Assembly: GCA_023362775.1 (NCBI GenBank)
Contig: JALMGJ010000002.1
Span: forward strand, 57,933,914-57,997,913
DNA: 64,000 bases
DNA from: Charina bottae
Lineage: Eukaryota; Chordata; Lepidosauria; Squamata; Charinaidae
Direction of reading: 5' to 3'
Shown: positions 1-9,710 of the stretch, piece after piece
Layout of the letters: each line of letters starts with the position of its first letter
Numbering within the stretch: the stretch's first letter is position 1
Translations under genes and position numbers: made by a program
Notes under the pieces: generated by a model
What the model saw: only the letters and a program-made list of their open reading frames with translations
Told to the model about the DNA's origin: nothing
Databases searched by the model: none

Positions 1-1860
1 AGCAACATTAGAAACTGCAGTAAAAAGAAGAAAGGCAAAAGCTATTGGTGATAGGGAAGAAGTACGAAGATTAAATGCAAAGTTTCAGAGAGAAGCAAGG
101 ATAGACAAAGAAGAATTTTGGGCTGAGCAATGCAGGAAACTGGAGGAAGCAGCCCAGAAAGGACATACAAGAGAGTGTTGTGCTTATGTGAAGAAGGTCA
201 GAGCTCCTTTTATGGCAAGAAAGGTAACAGTCAGTGGACATGATGGACAGGAATTAAACGACCAACAAGCAATCAGAAAAAGGTGGCAGGAATATACAGA
301 GCAACTTTACACAAACAAAAATCAAAACCAAGGCACAGGAGAAGAAGAACTGCCGGAGCTGGAACCTGATATCTTTGAGGAGGAAGTAGAATGGGCATTC
401 AATCAGATGTCAAACCACAAAGCCCCTGGAGTTGATGGAATACCAGCAGAGCTCCAACAAAAGCATTAACAGCATTATGTCAAAGTGTATGGAAGACTGG
501 TCAATGGCCAAAAGAGTGGAAAAGGTCAGTATTTATTCCAATACCGAAAAAGGGTGACACAAAAGTCTGTTCAAACTATCGCACCACCGCCTTAATACCA
601 CATGCGAGTAAAATTCTCTTTGAAGATCATCCAACAACATATGAACTCAACCATCGAAAGAGAGTTACCAGATGTACAATCTGGATTCCGAAAAGGAAGA
701 GGAATGCATGATCACATCGCCAACCTTCAATGGATGATGGAAAAGGCAAGGGAATTCCAAAAAGACCTCTACATGTGCTTCATTGACTATGCAAAAGCTT
801 TTGACTGTGTTGATCATGACAAGCTCTGGAACTGCTTGAAATAAATGGGAATATCATCACACCTCATCCAACTGATATGATCTCTGTACTTTGATCAAGA
901 AGCAATTGTAAGGACAGCATATGGAGACACAAAATGGTTCAAAATTGGAAAAGGCACTCGTCAGGGTTGTATTCTATCACCTTCATTATTCAACATGTAT
1001 GCAGAAGTGGTTATGAAAAAGGCACATCTGGAAGAATCTACTATTGGGATAAAAATTGGCGGTAGGAACATCAACAACCTTCGTTATGCAGATGATACAA
1101 CACTGCTGGCATAAAGTAAAAAAGATCTAGAACGGCTAATCCTAATAGTCAAAGATGAAAGTGAAAAATGTGGATTGTGCCTTAACACCAAAAAAAACAA
1201 AGATAATGACAATGGCAGAGAATGTGCAAGTCAGTGTTAAGATCAACAATGAGGTTATTGAAGCAGTGAATGAGTTCCTTTGCTCTAAAATTGATCAAAA
1301 GGGTGACTGCAACCCAGAGATTAGAAGACATATAGCGCTTGGAAGAACAGCAATGACCAGCATAAATAACATCTGGAAGAATAAAGATATCAGCCTCCCA
1401 ACCAAATGCAGACTAGTTAATACAATTGTATTTCCAATAGCTATGTAAGGTTGTGAAACTTGGACTTTGAGGAAGGCAGATAGGAGAAAGATAGATGCAC
1501 TTGAATTGTGGTGCTTGAGATGACTACTACGCATCTCATGGACAGCAAAGATTACCAACATGGTAGTCCTAGACAGAGTCAAACCAAAAATATCCCTGGA
1601 AGCCAAGATCACCAAACAAAAACTATCATACTTCGGTCATGTTATGCGAGCCGACTCACTCGAAAAGACAATTATGCTGGGACTGATCAGTGGTAAAAGA
1701 AGAAGGGACCATCCTAGGACTCACTGGCTTGACACCATCAGAAGGGACACTGGAATGACTTTAATGGAACTAAAGGAATCTGTAAGAGAGAGAAAGGCAT
1801 GGAAAGCGTTGATCCACAAAGTGACCGAGAGTCGGACACGACTGAATGGATAGACAGAGA
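1..1860 (+). pseudogene. Decayed RTE-clade (BovB-like) LINE, RT and C-terminal part
   Basis: This is the RT half of an RTE/BovB-type non-LTR retrotransposon, which copies its RNA into nicked chromosomal DNA. The coding line runs through several frames. It shows KAPGVDGIPAEL (about 418-455), the ELPDVQSGFRKGRG and FIDYAKAFDCVDH blocks (about 664-820), TRQGCILSPSLFN (about 957-995) and YADD (about 1085-1096). The C-terminal block LELWCLR and a SYFGHVMR/ESRTRLNG-like end follow. In-frame stops (for example near 470, 841, 1113 and 1446) and frame changes show it is dead. The 5' end lies outside the window. The 3' end carries GAGTCGGACACGACTG (1828-1843), the motif that also ends the Sauria-type SINEs here. 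It is clearly more diverged than the BovB at 52.6-54.4 kb, so it is a separate, older RTE lineage. The clade call is firm, the subfamily unknown. Confidence 0.88.
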
Positions 1861-2044
1861 GTATATTAGACTAGCTAAGCAGCTGTTTTTAGAAGCTTAA
1901 AGCAGTCTGAACACGAGCATATTTATGTTACTTCAAGAGTGCACTTTCTTTTTAACATTACTTTGTAATATTTGTTTAATTATGGTGAAGATCTTATGTT
2001 CCTTAAACAGTAGCCACGGGCTGTATATCATACTGCCTTTTGAC

Positions 2045-2142
2045 CAGTGTTTCTCAAGCTTAGCAGCTTTAAGATATGTGGACTTCAACTCCCAGAATTC
2101 CTTAGTCAGCATGGGGGAAGTTGCCAAGGTTGAGAAACACTG
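2045..2142. mobile_element. 98-bp hAT-type MITE with TSD
   Basis: A short palindromic DNA transposon. The left end CAGTGTTTCTCAAGCTTAGC and the right end, read on the other strand as CAGTGTTTCTCAACCTTGGC, form terminal inverted repeats of about 25 bp with few mismatches. It is flanked by CTTTTGAC (2037-2044) and CTTTAGAC (2143-2150), an 8-bp duplication with one mismatch. An 8-bp TSD and CAGTG ends are typical of hAT (Charlie-like) elements. There is no coding capacity, so it would have been moved by a hAT transposase encoded elsewhere. Its ends differ from the three CAGRGCTTTCC MITEs at 26.2, 43.2 and 45.2 kb, so it is a different family. Confidence 0.85.
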
Positions 2143-2150
2143 CTTTAGAC

Positions 2151-3904
2151 ACTATGTACCTGCACATATCTGCATGGCCCACCTGGCTTTTTTCTCAGTC
2201 CACTGGCCATACCCACCATGGCAATCATTTTATGAATGACAATGCCGTTCTCCACCATGGCAGCTGTGGTACCCATGGAAATGTACTCTCCTTTTTTTTT
2301 CCTAATATGAAAATTTATTATACTGTAAATATATGGTCACTTTATATTCTTCAAGCTGATCGCAAAAATAGTATAAATGCAGAAAAGTGAGATAATGAAA
2401 CAAGTAAAAAAGTAAAACATCAAACAAACCAACTTAAAGGAAGAACTTTTGACTGCTCATTTTCCCTTCCCTTCCATTGTCTCTAGCCACTAATCATTAC
2501 TTAAGTATTTGCACTTTTCTTGAAATATTGAAGATTTTAAAAATATTTATTTGAGTCATTTTGTCAGATATTTTTAAACTAACCTCTTAACTTTTTATCT
2601 CTCTTTTCAGATTTCCTTTTTATTCCTATGCTAATGTATTGTTGGAATAACACTCCCTCTGACACGATGTCCTTTCAGAAAGTGAGCCAGCTCTTCAATA
2701 ATAAGAATGATCAATTTATCTCCCCTGAAAGGACTCAGTGAAGAACAATCCATGTAAGCAGTTTTACAAGCTTGTATTCCCTGTTTACCAGCCTGCAAAT
2801 ACATGTTCTTTTCCTTTGTAATCACAGTATTTGTTTGTGACATCAGTCTATTTTTGTCACTCTGATATTTGCTCATTAACTGGCCCCTCCACCTCTCCTT
2901 CCGCATACAAAATATTTATAAGTGGTTTTTAGCATCATCAACCTACTCTCATGAATGAAAATAGGTTCATTTGATTCTGCAGAATTTGAATTAAATGCTA
3001 TTAGTGCCAGGGGAAAGAATAATTTGGAAAATGAATCAACAATGGGCACAGGGGGTGTCTGTTCCAAACAGAAGTAGAAGATGAGGGTGATGTAAATTGG
3101 GATGTGCAACTGCAAATCATTAAATAGCAAGTACCAGGCCTAGGTATTCTGTATGCTCACTCCATATTTATTCAGGACCACAATCTCATCAGAATAAGGT
3201 ACTGAACGACACTCTTGATGATCAGATGGGAAAAAAGGTCCTAAAGTCTGCACGTTCAGTATTCTTGTATGGCCTGATGACAATAAGTATTTGTGCAGTG
3301 ACTGAGGAATTTGTCTTTTGCTTCCCTACATTTCTGAATTGAAGATAGTAGAACACTGTGATCATGTGCAGTATTGTGATTCTTGTTCTTATTTTGCTAC
3401 ATTAATTAGCAACTTTACACTTGTAATAAAATTATGCAGCAGAGAAATATTTGGCTCCAAGTGCAGATAAAATTGTGGTTTTTTTCAATCTGGATCTTGC
3501 CAAGATTTAGGAGATATCCAAATCAGATGTTTATTTTCAGAACCCGAGGAGTTCTGCTCCAAACAACATCTATTTGAAGCAGGATCTATGGGGCTGGGGA
3601 GAGGGGGAAATGATGAAACTTGAGTGAAGATCTCATTATGCAGATTTACATACTTTCATGAGAAATTGGGACTCAAGTACACAATTTATGTGATGACAGC
3701 ACTGTGCACATGCTTATGCACTGTATATAGTCATCTAAAGTGCAAAGGTCTGTGAGTTTAATTCTCAGTAGAGGGTTTGCATCTCATAGAATAACATCTG
3801 GCTACCCATGTTTAAGAGGTCCCAGTAAGGATGAAAGTGGTCACGTGGTGCCTCCTGGTGGTCAATGGAACTGAAAATACCACACAACATATATACATCT
3901 ATGT
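2151..3904. other. No recognisable gene or repeat
   Basis: AT-rich sequence with only short, unsupported reading frames on both strands. I see no repeat family, splice-bounded exon or RNA gene. Confidence 0.5.
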
Positions 3905-4450
3905 CTATGAAGGTTCTCAGTCATCCAGGTGGAATTGTCTGTAGCTTGAATCATGTCAACTGGATTTCTATTTTCTCAGTGGAAACGTTTTGCTCCTTAT
4001 CCAAGGAGCTTCTTCAGTCTGAGCAAAGTTAGTAAGGGAATCCTTAAATATGTTGCTGTGTGACCTTACACCTGGGGCTAGGTCATGGTTATTTTTGAGA
4101 TGTTATTTCTAAGTCCCTTTATCATCTAAAGAAGGATCGTTAAGATCACCATGCTGCTGTTGAGCTTGCGAAATGGTCTTAATCTTCCTAGGCACAGAAG
4201 ACAAAGCAGGGAGGAAAATAGGGGAAAGATTGTGCCTGAGGCCCCCACCTCTATTCAAGGAAGGATTTTCCAAGTTGGCATAAATGGATTCCTTGACCCC
4301 TCTCTCAAGCCACCTATCTTCTCTGTCTAAAATGTGAACATTAATGTCCTCAAATGAGTGTCCTTTATCCTTTAGATGAAGATAAACTGCTGACTCTGGT
4401 CCTGTGGTGTTACTTCTCCTATGTACAGGAGGATGGCCCAACACATATAT
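3905..4450 (-). pseudogene. Penelope-like element 3' fragment (GIY-YIG endonuclease end)
   Basis: Read on the minus strand this is the C-terminal GIY-YIG endonuclease part of a Penelope-like element. A YIGE core (about 4420-4432, in a shifted frame) precedes an open stretch with ESAVYLHLKDKGHSFED, NVHILDREDRWLERGVKE and LNRGGGLRHNLSPIF (about 4410-4200). The Y-L-H-L, R and E residues expected of this family are visible. Downstream comes the 3' untranslated end with a hammerhead-like core (3985-4017) and a terminal GGATGACTGAGAACCTTC-like stretch. The RT part is missing and a frameshift separates YIGE from the rest. The sequence differs from the Penelope-like element at 38-40 kb, so two PLE lineages are present. 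The fish-type Neptune/Poseidon group is the best guess. Confidence 0.8.
3985..4017 (-). ncRNA. Degenerate hammerhead-ribozyme-like motif of the PLE
   Basis: On the minus strand CTGAAGA fits the CUGANGA core. It is followed by a 7-bp stem (GCTCCTT/AAGGAGC, loop GGAT) and then AAAAC where the consensus core has GAAAC. Hammerhead motifs are known at Penelope-like element ends. The G-to-A change in the core would be expected to abolish cleavage. Stem III and the cleavage site could not be resolved by eye. Confidence 0.5.
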
Positions 4451-5088
4451 ACACTGTGTAAAAATAGAGAAATTCCTCTCCCCCCCCCCCACCACCCTAG
4501 GGGGAGGTGGTGGTGGAAGTCATATAAAATCCTGTACATGGGAGCATGACATAATATATATATATCTGCTCTCATAACTTAAGGAAGGATGGAGTGTATA
4601 TACCATTCTTCTAGAGATGCCATCATTTTGGCATCCTCATAGTTTCCTACATATATTACTCAGATTCAAACGGTAACACAAGGAAATAAGAAATTAGGCC
4701 ATTCAGTCACTTATGCTAAGAGACTAGCTCCATCAAGGCCCACCTGTTTCCAAACTGTCAACATAATTAATTCATTTCTTTAGATTTATCTCCTACCTTT
4801 TCTCTAGAAGATGATGGCAGCATGTATAGCATGCCCTCTTACATTTTTTTTCACTTACAACAACAATCCTTTGAATATATGTGGCTGAGAGAAAGTGATG
4901 GGCTGAAAGTTACCCAATGAGTTTCCATGGCTAAGAGTAGACTTCAATATGGTTCTCTTTGGGCCTAGTCCAACCCTTTAATCACTAGACAACTCTGGCT
5001 GTCCAAAGTATTGCAATCGCTAAACATTAAGAAACAATATTTGAGTCTGTTTGTTTCCTCTTCCCTACCCTTTTTATTTTCATTTGAT
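4451..5088. other. Unassigned sequence with a C/G-run hairpin
   Basis: No gene or known repeat. At about 4481-4518 a run of C with CCACCACC faces GGTGGTGG across TAGGGGGA, a potential strong hairpin. Confidence 0.4.
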
Positions 5089-5426
5089 GGTAAAAGGTAA
5101 AGGATCCCCCCGCACATTTGTGCAGTTGTGTCCGACTCTAGGGGCCGGTGCCCATCTCCGTTTGTTAGCCGAAGAGCCAGCATTGTCTGAAGACGCTTCC
5201 ACAGTCATGTGGCCGGCATGACGCACGTGGAACGCTGTTACCTACCCACCGAAGTGGTACCTATTAATCTACTTGCATTTGCATGCTTTCAAATTGCTAG
5301 GTTGGCAAGAGCTGGGGCTAGTGCGGGAGCTCACTCTGTCATGCGGGGCTAGGGATTTGAACCTCTGAACTTGCGATCTTCCGATCGACAAGCCTGGCAT
5401 CTTACCCGCTGAGCCACCACGCCCCT
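5089..5426 (-). mobile_element. Sauria-type SINE, near full length
   Basis: On the minus strand the element starts with a tRNA-like head: TGGCTCAGCGGGTAAGA as an A box and GGTTCAAATCC as a B box. A roughly 200-bp body follows with GAGCTGGGGCTAGTGC- and TCATGTGGCCGGCA-like blocks on the other strand. The 3' end has a BovB-like GTCGGACACAACTG and an ACCTTT-type tail (plus-strand AAAGGT repeats at 5089-5102). This architecture fits Sauria SINEs, RNA polymerase III products mobilised by a BovB/RTE LINE. Point decay and a C-rich run near the tail suggest moderate age. Confidence 0.85.
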
Positions 5427-6035
5427 TATTTGATTTATTATTCTTATTCATTTGACTCATTTGACTTATTCATTTGATGACTTGTAAATTTTTAGGCAGG
5501 TGACATATTGTTCTTGTTGATTATCTGTGAATTGCTTTGGAGTATATACACACACCCCTACACAAAAACAGTTAAATAGTAGTTAAATAATCACTGGATT
5601 GAGGCAGACTTCATTTTGCTTAGAGTAGACCAACCAAAATAAGTGGAACAATTTAGCTAAGTGAAACCAAAACAAAAAGATCTATTAGTTTATCTTGAAT
5701 GAGAATATTTATTAAAACATACAACACAAATAAAACAAAACTGTAACTTAAATGAATAAACCAACCAATTGAATGTAGTTTGGGGCAGAATTTTTAAATG
5801 TTTTGGTTTTGGCTACCCACTTTGTAAACTGTGGGACTGAACGGCTCGCATATTACTTTGTCCAAAGGGGAGATAAACTTGCTTGGTTATTGTAAGCTAA
5901 AGACGAAAGCTCTATAATAGTCCTTTCCCATACCAATCAAAATAGGTTTTTCAAACATTGATGTCACTCTGTGTATGAATAAATGTTTTTATTTATATCA
6001 GCTCTTCACACTAATATAGATATTACTTCAAAACT
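5427..6035. other. No recognisable gene or repeat
   Basis: AT-rich sequence. ATTTGACTTATTCATTTGA-like short repeats occur near 5450, but nothing assignable. Confidence 0.5.
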
Positions 6036-6054
6036 GCAAGCTATTTATTTATTT

Positions 6055-6098
<44 letters not shown>

Positions 6099-6425
6099 CT
6101 GCACCACCCAGCTTGTATACGACGACTCTGGGCAGCTTACAAATAATAAAAATAACATATCACTAAAATGATACAATATACATATACATATAAATATATA
6201 TAAATATAATTTAAAAATACAAATACAAATACAAATATGAAATATATAAATACAAGGTGGCAAATCAAGATCTTATTGTTGGCACCATCACAGTGCCAAC
6301 GTCCTACATGAATAGCTATCCCCTCTCCCACTCCAAGCAAGATGGCATAACCAGGTTTTAACCCCCTTCCTGTAGTCCAGGAGAGTGGGGGCCTGTCTTA
6401 CCTCCAGGGGTAACTTATCTTCGGG
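6036..6425 (-). mobile_element. 5'-truncated L2 LINE, 3' end with AAAT tail
   Basis: Minus-strand 3' end of an L2-type LINE. The plus strand begins with a TTTA tail (6041-6092), then the reverse complement of the L2 3' block (CACCCAGCTTG…GACTCTGGGCAGCTTAC). Upstream on the minus strand is the last coding part, with KLPLEVRQAPTLL and VKTWLCHLAW. The same block (KTWLCRLAW) ends the plus-strand L2 at about 15590. It meets the 5' part of that plus-strand L2 head to head at about 6425. Confidence 0.85.
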
Positions 6426-7433
6426 GAAGGCGCCCCCGGTGTTTGTTACCGGTGGTGCATTCCGGCCCCCTGTGTTCACACCCAGGCCCTGGTAAGCAGA
6501 TCCTCGTGGGCTCCGGTCTCCAGCTGCTGCTGTTGAACGCCAGGTCAGTGAACAACAAAGCCCCCCTTATAAGTGACTTGATCACGGATGAGAGGGCCGA
6601 CCTGGTGTGTATTACCGAGACCTGGCTGGGTCCAGAGGGGGGAGTGGCCCTCTCGGAAATGTGCCCAGCTGGGTTTCAGGTTTGGCATCAGCCGAGACAC
6701 TGGGGCAGGGGAGGAGGGGTGGCAGTGGTCATCAGAGAGTCTCTTGTGGCCTTCAGGGGCGCTGCTCCACAAGTGGCCGGGTGTGAGACCCTGTTTTTCA
6801 AGTTGGGTTCACGAGAACAGTTGGGAGTGTTGCTGCTGTACCAGCCTCCCTGCTGCGTAGCAACCTGAGCTGCTCGAGGCTGTCTCGGGGTTGGCAGTGG
6901 AGTTCCCCAGACTTATGGTTCTGGGGGACTTCAATCTGCCATCTCTGGGACAGGACTCGGAGGTGGCTCGGGAGTTCATAGCTACCATGGCAGCTATGAG
7001 CCTGTCTCAGATTATTCATGACCCGACTCGGGACAGTGGTCTCACCCCAGACTTAGTTTTCTTGTCTGAGCAGTGGCAATGTGATCTGAGGGGAGAGTTA
7101 CATCTTTCCCCATTGTCATGGTCAGACCACGCCCTGGTGACCCTTAGACTCTCTTGTGCTGCCCCACTCCGCAGGGAGGTGGGACCTATTCGACTGGTCC
7201 GCCCCCGGCGACTGATGGACCCAGTGAGGTTTCAGAAGGAGCTTGGGGTTATTCCCGAGGACTTGCTTCATGGTCCAGTGGAGCTCCTGGCCACGGCCTG
7301 GAATAAGGCCACGGCCGGAGCCCTGGACAAGATTGCGCCTATGCGACCTCTCTGGCTCTGCTCGGCCCGCCGCTCTCCGTGGTTTACCGAAGAGTTAAGG
7401 GCCTTGAAGAGCATTAAGAGACGTCTAGAGTGC
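6426..7433 (+). pseudogene. L2 LINE, endonuclease part (left half of the L1-split copy)
   Basis: N-terminal apurinic-type endonuclease of an L2-clade LINE, which nicks target DNA for target-primed reverse transcription. Visible blocks are LLLLNARSVNNKAPLISDLI (about 6525-6585), DLVCITETWLGPEGGV (about 6597-6645) and GRGGGVAV (about 6705-6730). VLGDFNLPS lies in another frame (about 6918-6945) and WSDHALVTLRL at about 7122-7155. TETWL supplies the catalytic Glu and SDH the Asp-His pair. The frame breaks at 6868-6891. The element is interrupted at 7433 by a full-length L1, and its sequence resumes at 13754 after the duplicated target. Confidence 0.88.
7416..7433 (+). repeat. TSD of the full-length L1, left copy
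   Basis: AAGAGACGTCTAGAGTGC, an exact match to 13736-13753. It lies within L2 sequence and proves a single L1 insertion event. On the bottom strand the nick site reads TCTT/AATG, close to the L1 endonuclease preference TTTT/AA. Confidence 0.97.
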
Positions 7434-8595
7434 ACTTCCGGGTTCTGGTCGGAGCACAGCGAAGAACTGGGGCTCCTTAGCCTCGATTCCACGGCTTAGC
7501 TGTTTGCAGCGATTTGGGAGAAGAAATCGCTGGAAAAATCACACTCGAAGAGAGTGTGATCAGAAGATTAACCACAAAGGGTCTCTGAAGTAAATGCCCT
7601 CCCCCGACTCCTGTAATTTCCACTGCGGGAGGAGGGAGATGGAGCAATGAAAGGAGACTGGGGAAAAAAAACGGGGCTCTGCAGCAGCCGTGATTCTAAC
7701 AGATAAGTAGCTGGCCCGACCAGGCTTTTAGTCACTTTTTTTTACTTTTAAACATTATTATTTTTTTATTAAGTGCTAAGATTTGTATCTGGACTTGATT
7801 TATATTTGCTGGTGCTATATTTTTTTCTTGTTAATGGAAGAATAAACGGTGGGAAGAGAAGCTAAGTGGCTTTGCTAGAAGTGAAAGTGACTTTTACTAT
7901 TATTTCAGTTTGGTTTGAGTTTTTTACTTATGGACAACTATTGGTATTTCTATTTTTGCTCTCTGGAATACTATATTAAAGCTTGGATTTAAATGGAGTG
8001 ATTAATACTTTATTTTTTAAGATTTTGATGTTGGGATTACTGAACCCTATTAAAAACTCTTTTATATATACAAGTTCCTCTTTTTCTTTTTGAACTTTGA
8101 ACTCTGTTTGGATTTATTTTTCTGAAAAAGTCAAGTTATTTAACGTTTAATTTGGATTATTGGATTATTATATGGAAAGTAGAGGCTTTTTTACATGTCT
8201 CTAGCAACATTTTTTCTTTTTGACTTGTGGTTGGATTAAAGAATTACAAGTGGGAAGGTGAAACCCTGGGAATATTTACTATTCTTATCTTTGATTTTGA
8301 CTACAGGAGAACAAAAAGTCCTAGGCTTTTATCCTTTGAAACACTGTGGACTTTTATATATAAGGGATTATAAATGACCTAAGAGGAAAATTTTTAAAGG
8401 AGCCTAGTTCTCTCTTTCTTTTTCCTTAACCTTTTGGATATTTGTTTTTTCACCTTTTCTTTTTTCTTTTTATTATTTGTAAAAGAATTTTTAATTTTTT
8501 TTTTATTTTTTTCCCCTTTTTTAAATAATTTTTGTTATATTGTTATATGGTGCTTTTTCCCCTTTTCTCCCTTTTTTCTTCTTTTTTGCAGGGCT
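7434..8595 (+). promoter_or_regulatory. L1 5' UTR with internal promoter region (inferred)
   Basis: The first ~300 bp are GC-richer (CTCCCCCGACTCC, GCGGGAGGAGGGAGATGG) and rich in G runs. The remaining ~850 bp are very T-rich, ending in long pyrimidine runs (8410-8590). By analogy with other L1s the promoter should lie near the 5' end, but no specific factor site is claimed. The last bases, a polypyrimidine tract then TTTTTTGCAG/GGCT just before the ORF1 ATG, look like a 3' splice site. Confidence 0.6.
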
Positions 8596-9696
8596 ATGGC
8601 GTCTTTGGGAACGAGACGGACGGAGAAGGAGAAGAAGAAGGAGACTGGAGGACCACCTATTGATTCTGCTACACCTGCTACATCTGCCTCAGAAGCTTTA
8701 TTACCAGAAATGAAAAAGATATTAGAAGCTGTTGCAACACTAAATAAGAAAATGGATGATCAGAATACAGCAATAAATAAGAAAATGGATGATCAGAATA
8801 CAGCAATAAATAAGAAAATGGATGACCAGAATACAGCAATAAATAAGAAAATGGATGACTCCACGAAGCAGATGGAAGATCAGATTACAGCATTAGACAA
8901 AAAAATGGACGATATGAAGAAAGAAATAACCCGAGAGATTAAGCAAGATTTTAAAAAAGAAATTCAAACAGTTAAGGAAGTGGTCAATTCTCTGTCAGGA
9001 GAACTTAAAGATACGCAAAGCCAGATGCAAAAATTAGAAGATAAATCAGAATATGCTATTAAAGAGATTGAACATAATCTAGATATCACAGCCTTAGCAG
9101 AAATGAGAGAGAAGGAGCACATCTTGAGATTTAGAGCAATTCCAGAACAAGTAGATGAAAATGTGAGAGAAAGGATGACTTTTGAATTAGCTAAATTTTT
9201 GGAGACAAGAGAACAAGATTTAGATTTGGAGATAGACAAGATATTCAGAGTAAACTCACGTTATGCTAAGGAAAGAAAAGTCCCTAGAGACATATTGATA
9301 TATTTCGTAAGAAAAGTGACAAAAGAGCAAATCTTAAGGAAGCATTATAATACTAGATTAAATATAGAAGGGAAGGAAATAATTGTATTAAAAGAAATTC
9401 CCTTGAGAATAATTAGGAAAAGAAAAGACTATTCTTTCCTTACAGACAAATTAAGGCAACATAGTATTTCATTCAGATGGGAAAAATTGGAAGGCGTATC
9501 GTTTGAGTTTAAAGGGCAGAGATTCAAAATAACTTCCATTTTAAAAGCAAAAGCTTTTTTAGAGAAATACAAGAAAGAAATGGGTTTACCAGAAGGAGAA
9601 TTGACAAAAGGAGGAGAAACATCGAAAGACAAAGAGAAGACTGAAGATCTATCTGAGAAAGGAGCTACAGGTGTGGACTTAACAAAGGGATTTTAA
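8596..9696 (+). CDS. L1 ORF1 protein (RNA-binding trimeric coiled-coil chaperone)
   Basis: A 366-residue protein that in L1s coats the element's own RNA and forms the cytoplasmic RNP. I chose the start at 8596 (GGCTATGGC, giving MASLGTRR). An in-frame ATG at 8434 would only add 54 Phe/Leu-rich residues read from the pyrimidine-rich 5' UTR. Residues 1-35 are basic and low complexity. Residues ~36-170 form a long coiled coil containing three exact or near-exact 11-residue NKKMDDQNTAI units (residues 50-82) plus a fourth partial. Residues ~175-255 look like the RRM (HILRFRAIPE, then RDILIYFVRK). Residues ~260-330 look like the C-terminal domain (RWEKLEGVSFEF). The tail is hydrophilic. ORF2 starts 14 nt downstream. 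Length is similar to mammalian L1 ORF1p (about 340). No stop or frameshift. Confidence 0.93.
   Translation: MASLGTRRTEKEKKKETGGPPIDSATPATSASEALLPEMKKILEAVATLNKKMDDQNTAINKKMDDQNTAINKKMDDQNTAINKKMDDSTKQMEDQITALDKKMDDMKKEITREIKQDFKKEIQTVKEVVNSLSGELKDTQSQMQKLEDKSEYAIKEIEHNLDITALAEMREKEHILRFRAIPEQVDENVRERMTFELAKFLETREQDLDLEIDKIFRVNSRYAKERKVPRDILIYFVRKVTKEQILRKHYNTRLNIEGKEIIVLKEIPLRIIRKRKDYSFLTDKLRQHSISFRWEKLEGVSFEFKGQRFKITSILKAKAFLEKYKKEMGLPEGELTKGGETSKDKEKTEDLSEKGATGVDLTKGF
8743..8841 (+). repeat. 33-bp tandem repeat in the L1 ORF1 coiled coil (3 full units)
   Basis: Three consecutive 33-nt units (8743-8775, 8776-8808, 8809-8841) differ at a single base (GAT/GAC). A fourth begins at 8842 and diverges after MDD. 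Each encodes NKKMDDQNTAI. The unit keeps frame, so copy number can change coiled-coil length without breaking ORF1. Confidence 0.95.
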
Positions 9697-9710
9697 AGAA
9701 TAAAACACCA

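Noticed and set aside
5360..5426. Possible tRNA gene (A and B box present)
   Set aside because: The boxes belong to the SINE head; no cloverleaf with acceptor pairing and anticodon arm could be supported, and the same head recurs at 29.3 and 47.3 kb.
8434..8595. 54-codon Phe-rich N-terminal extension of ORF1
   Set aside because: It is read from the pyrimidine-rich 5' UTR and looks like a membrane segment only by composition. The ATG at 8596 starts the normal basic N-terminus.
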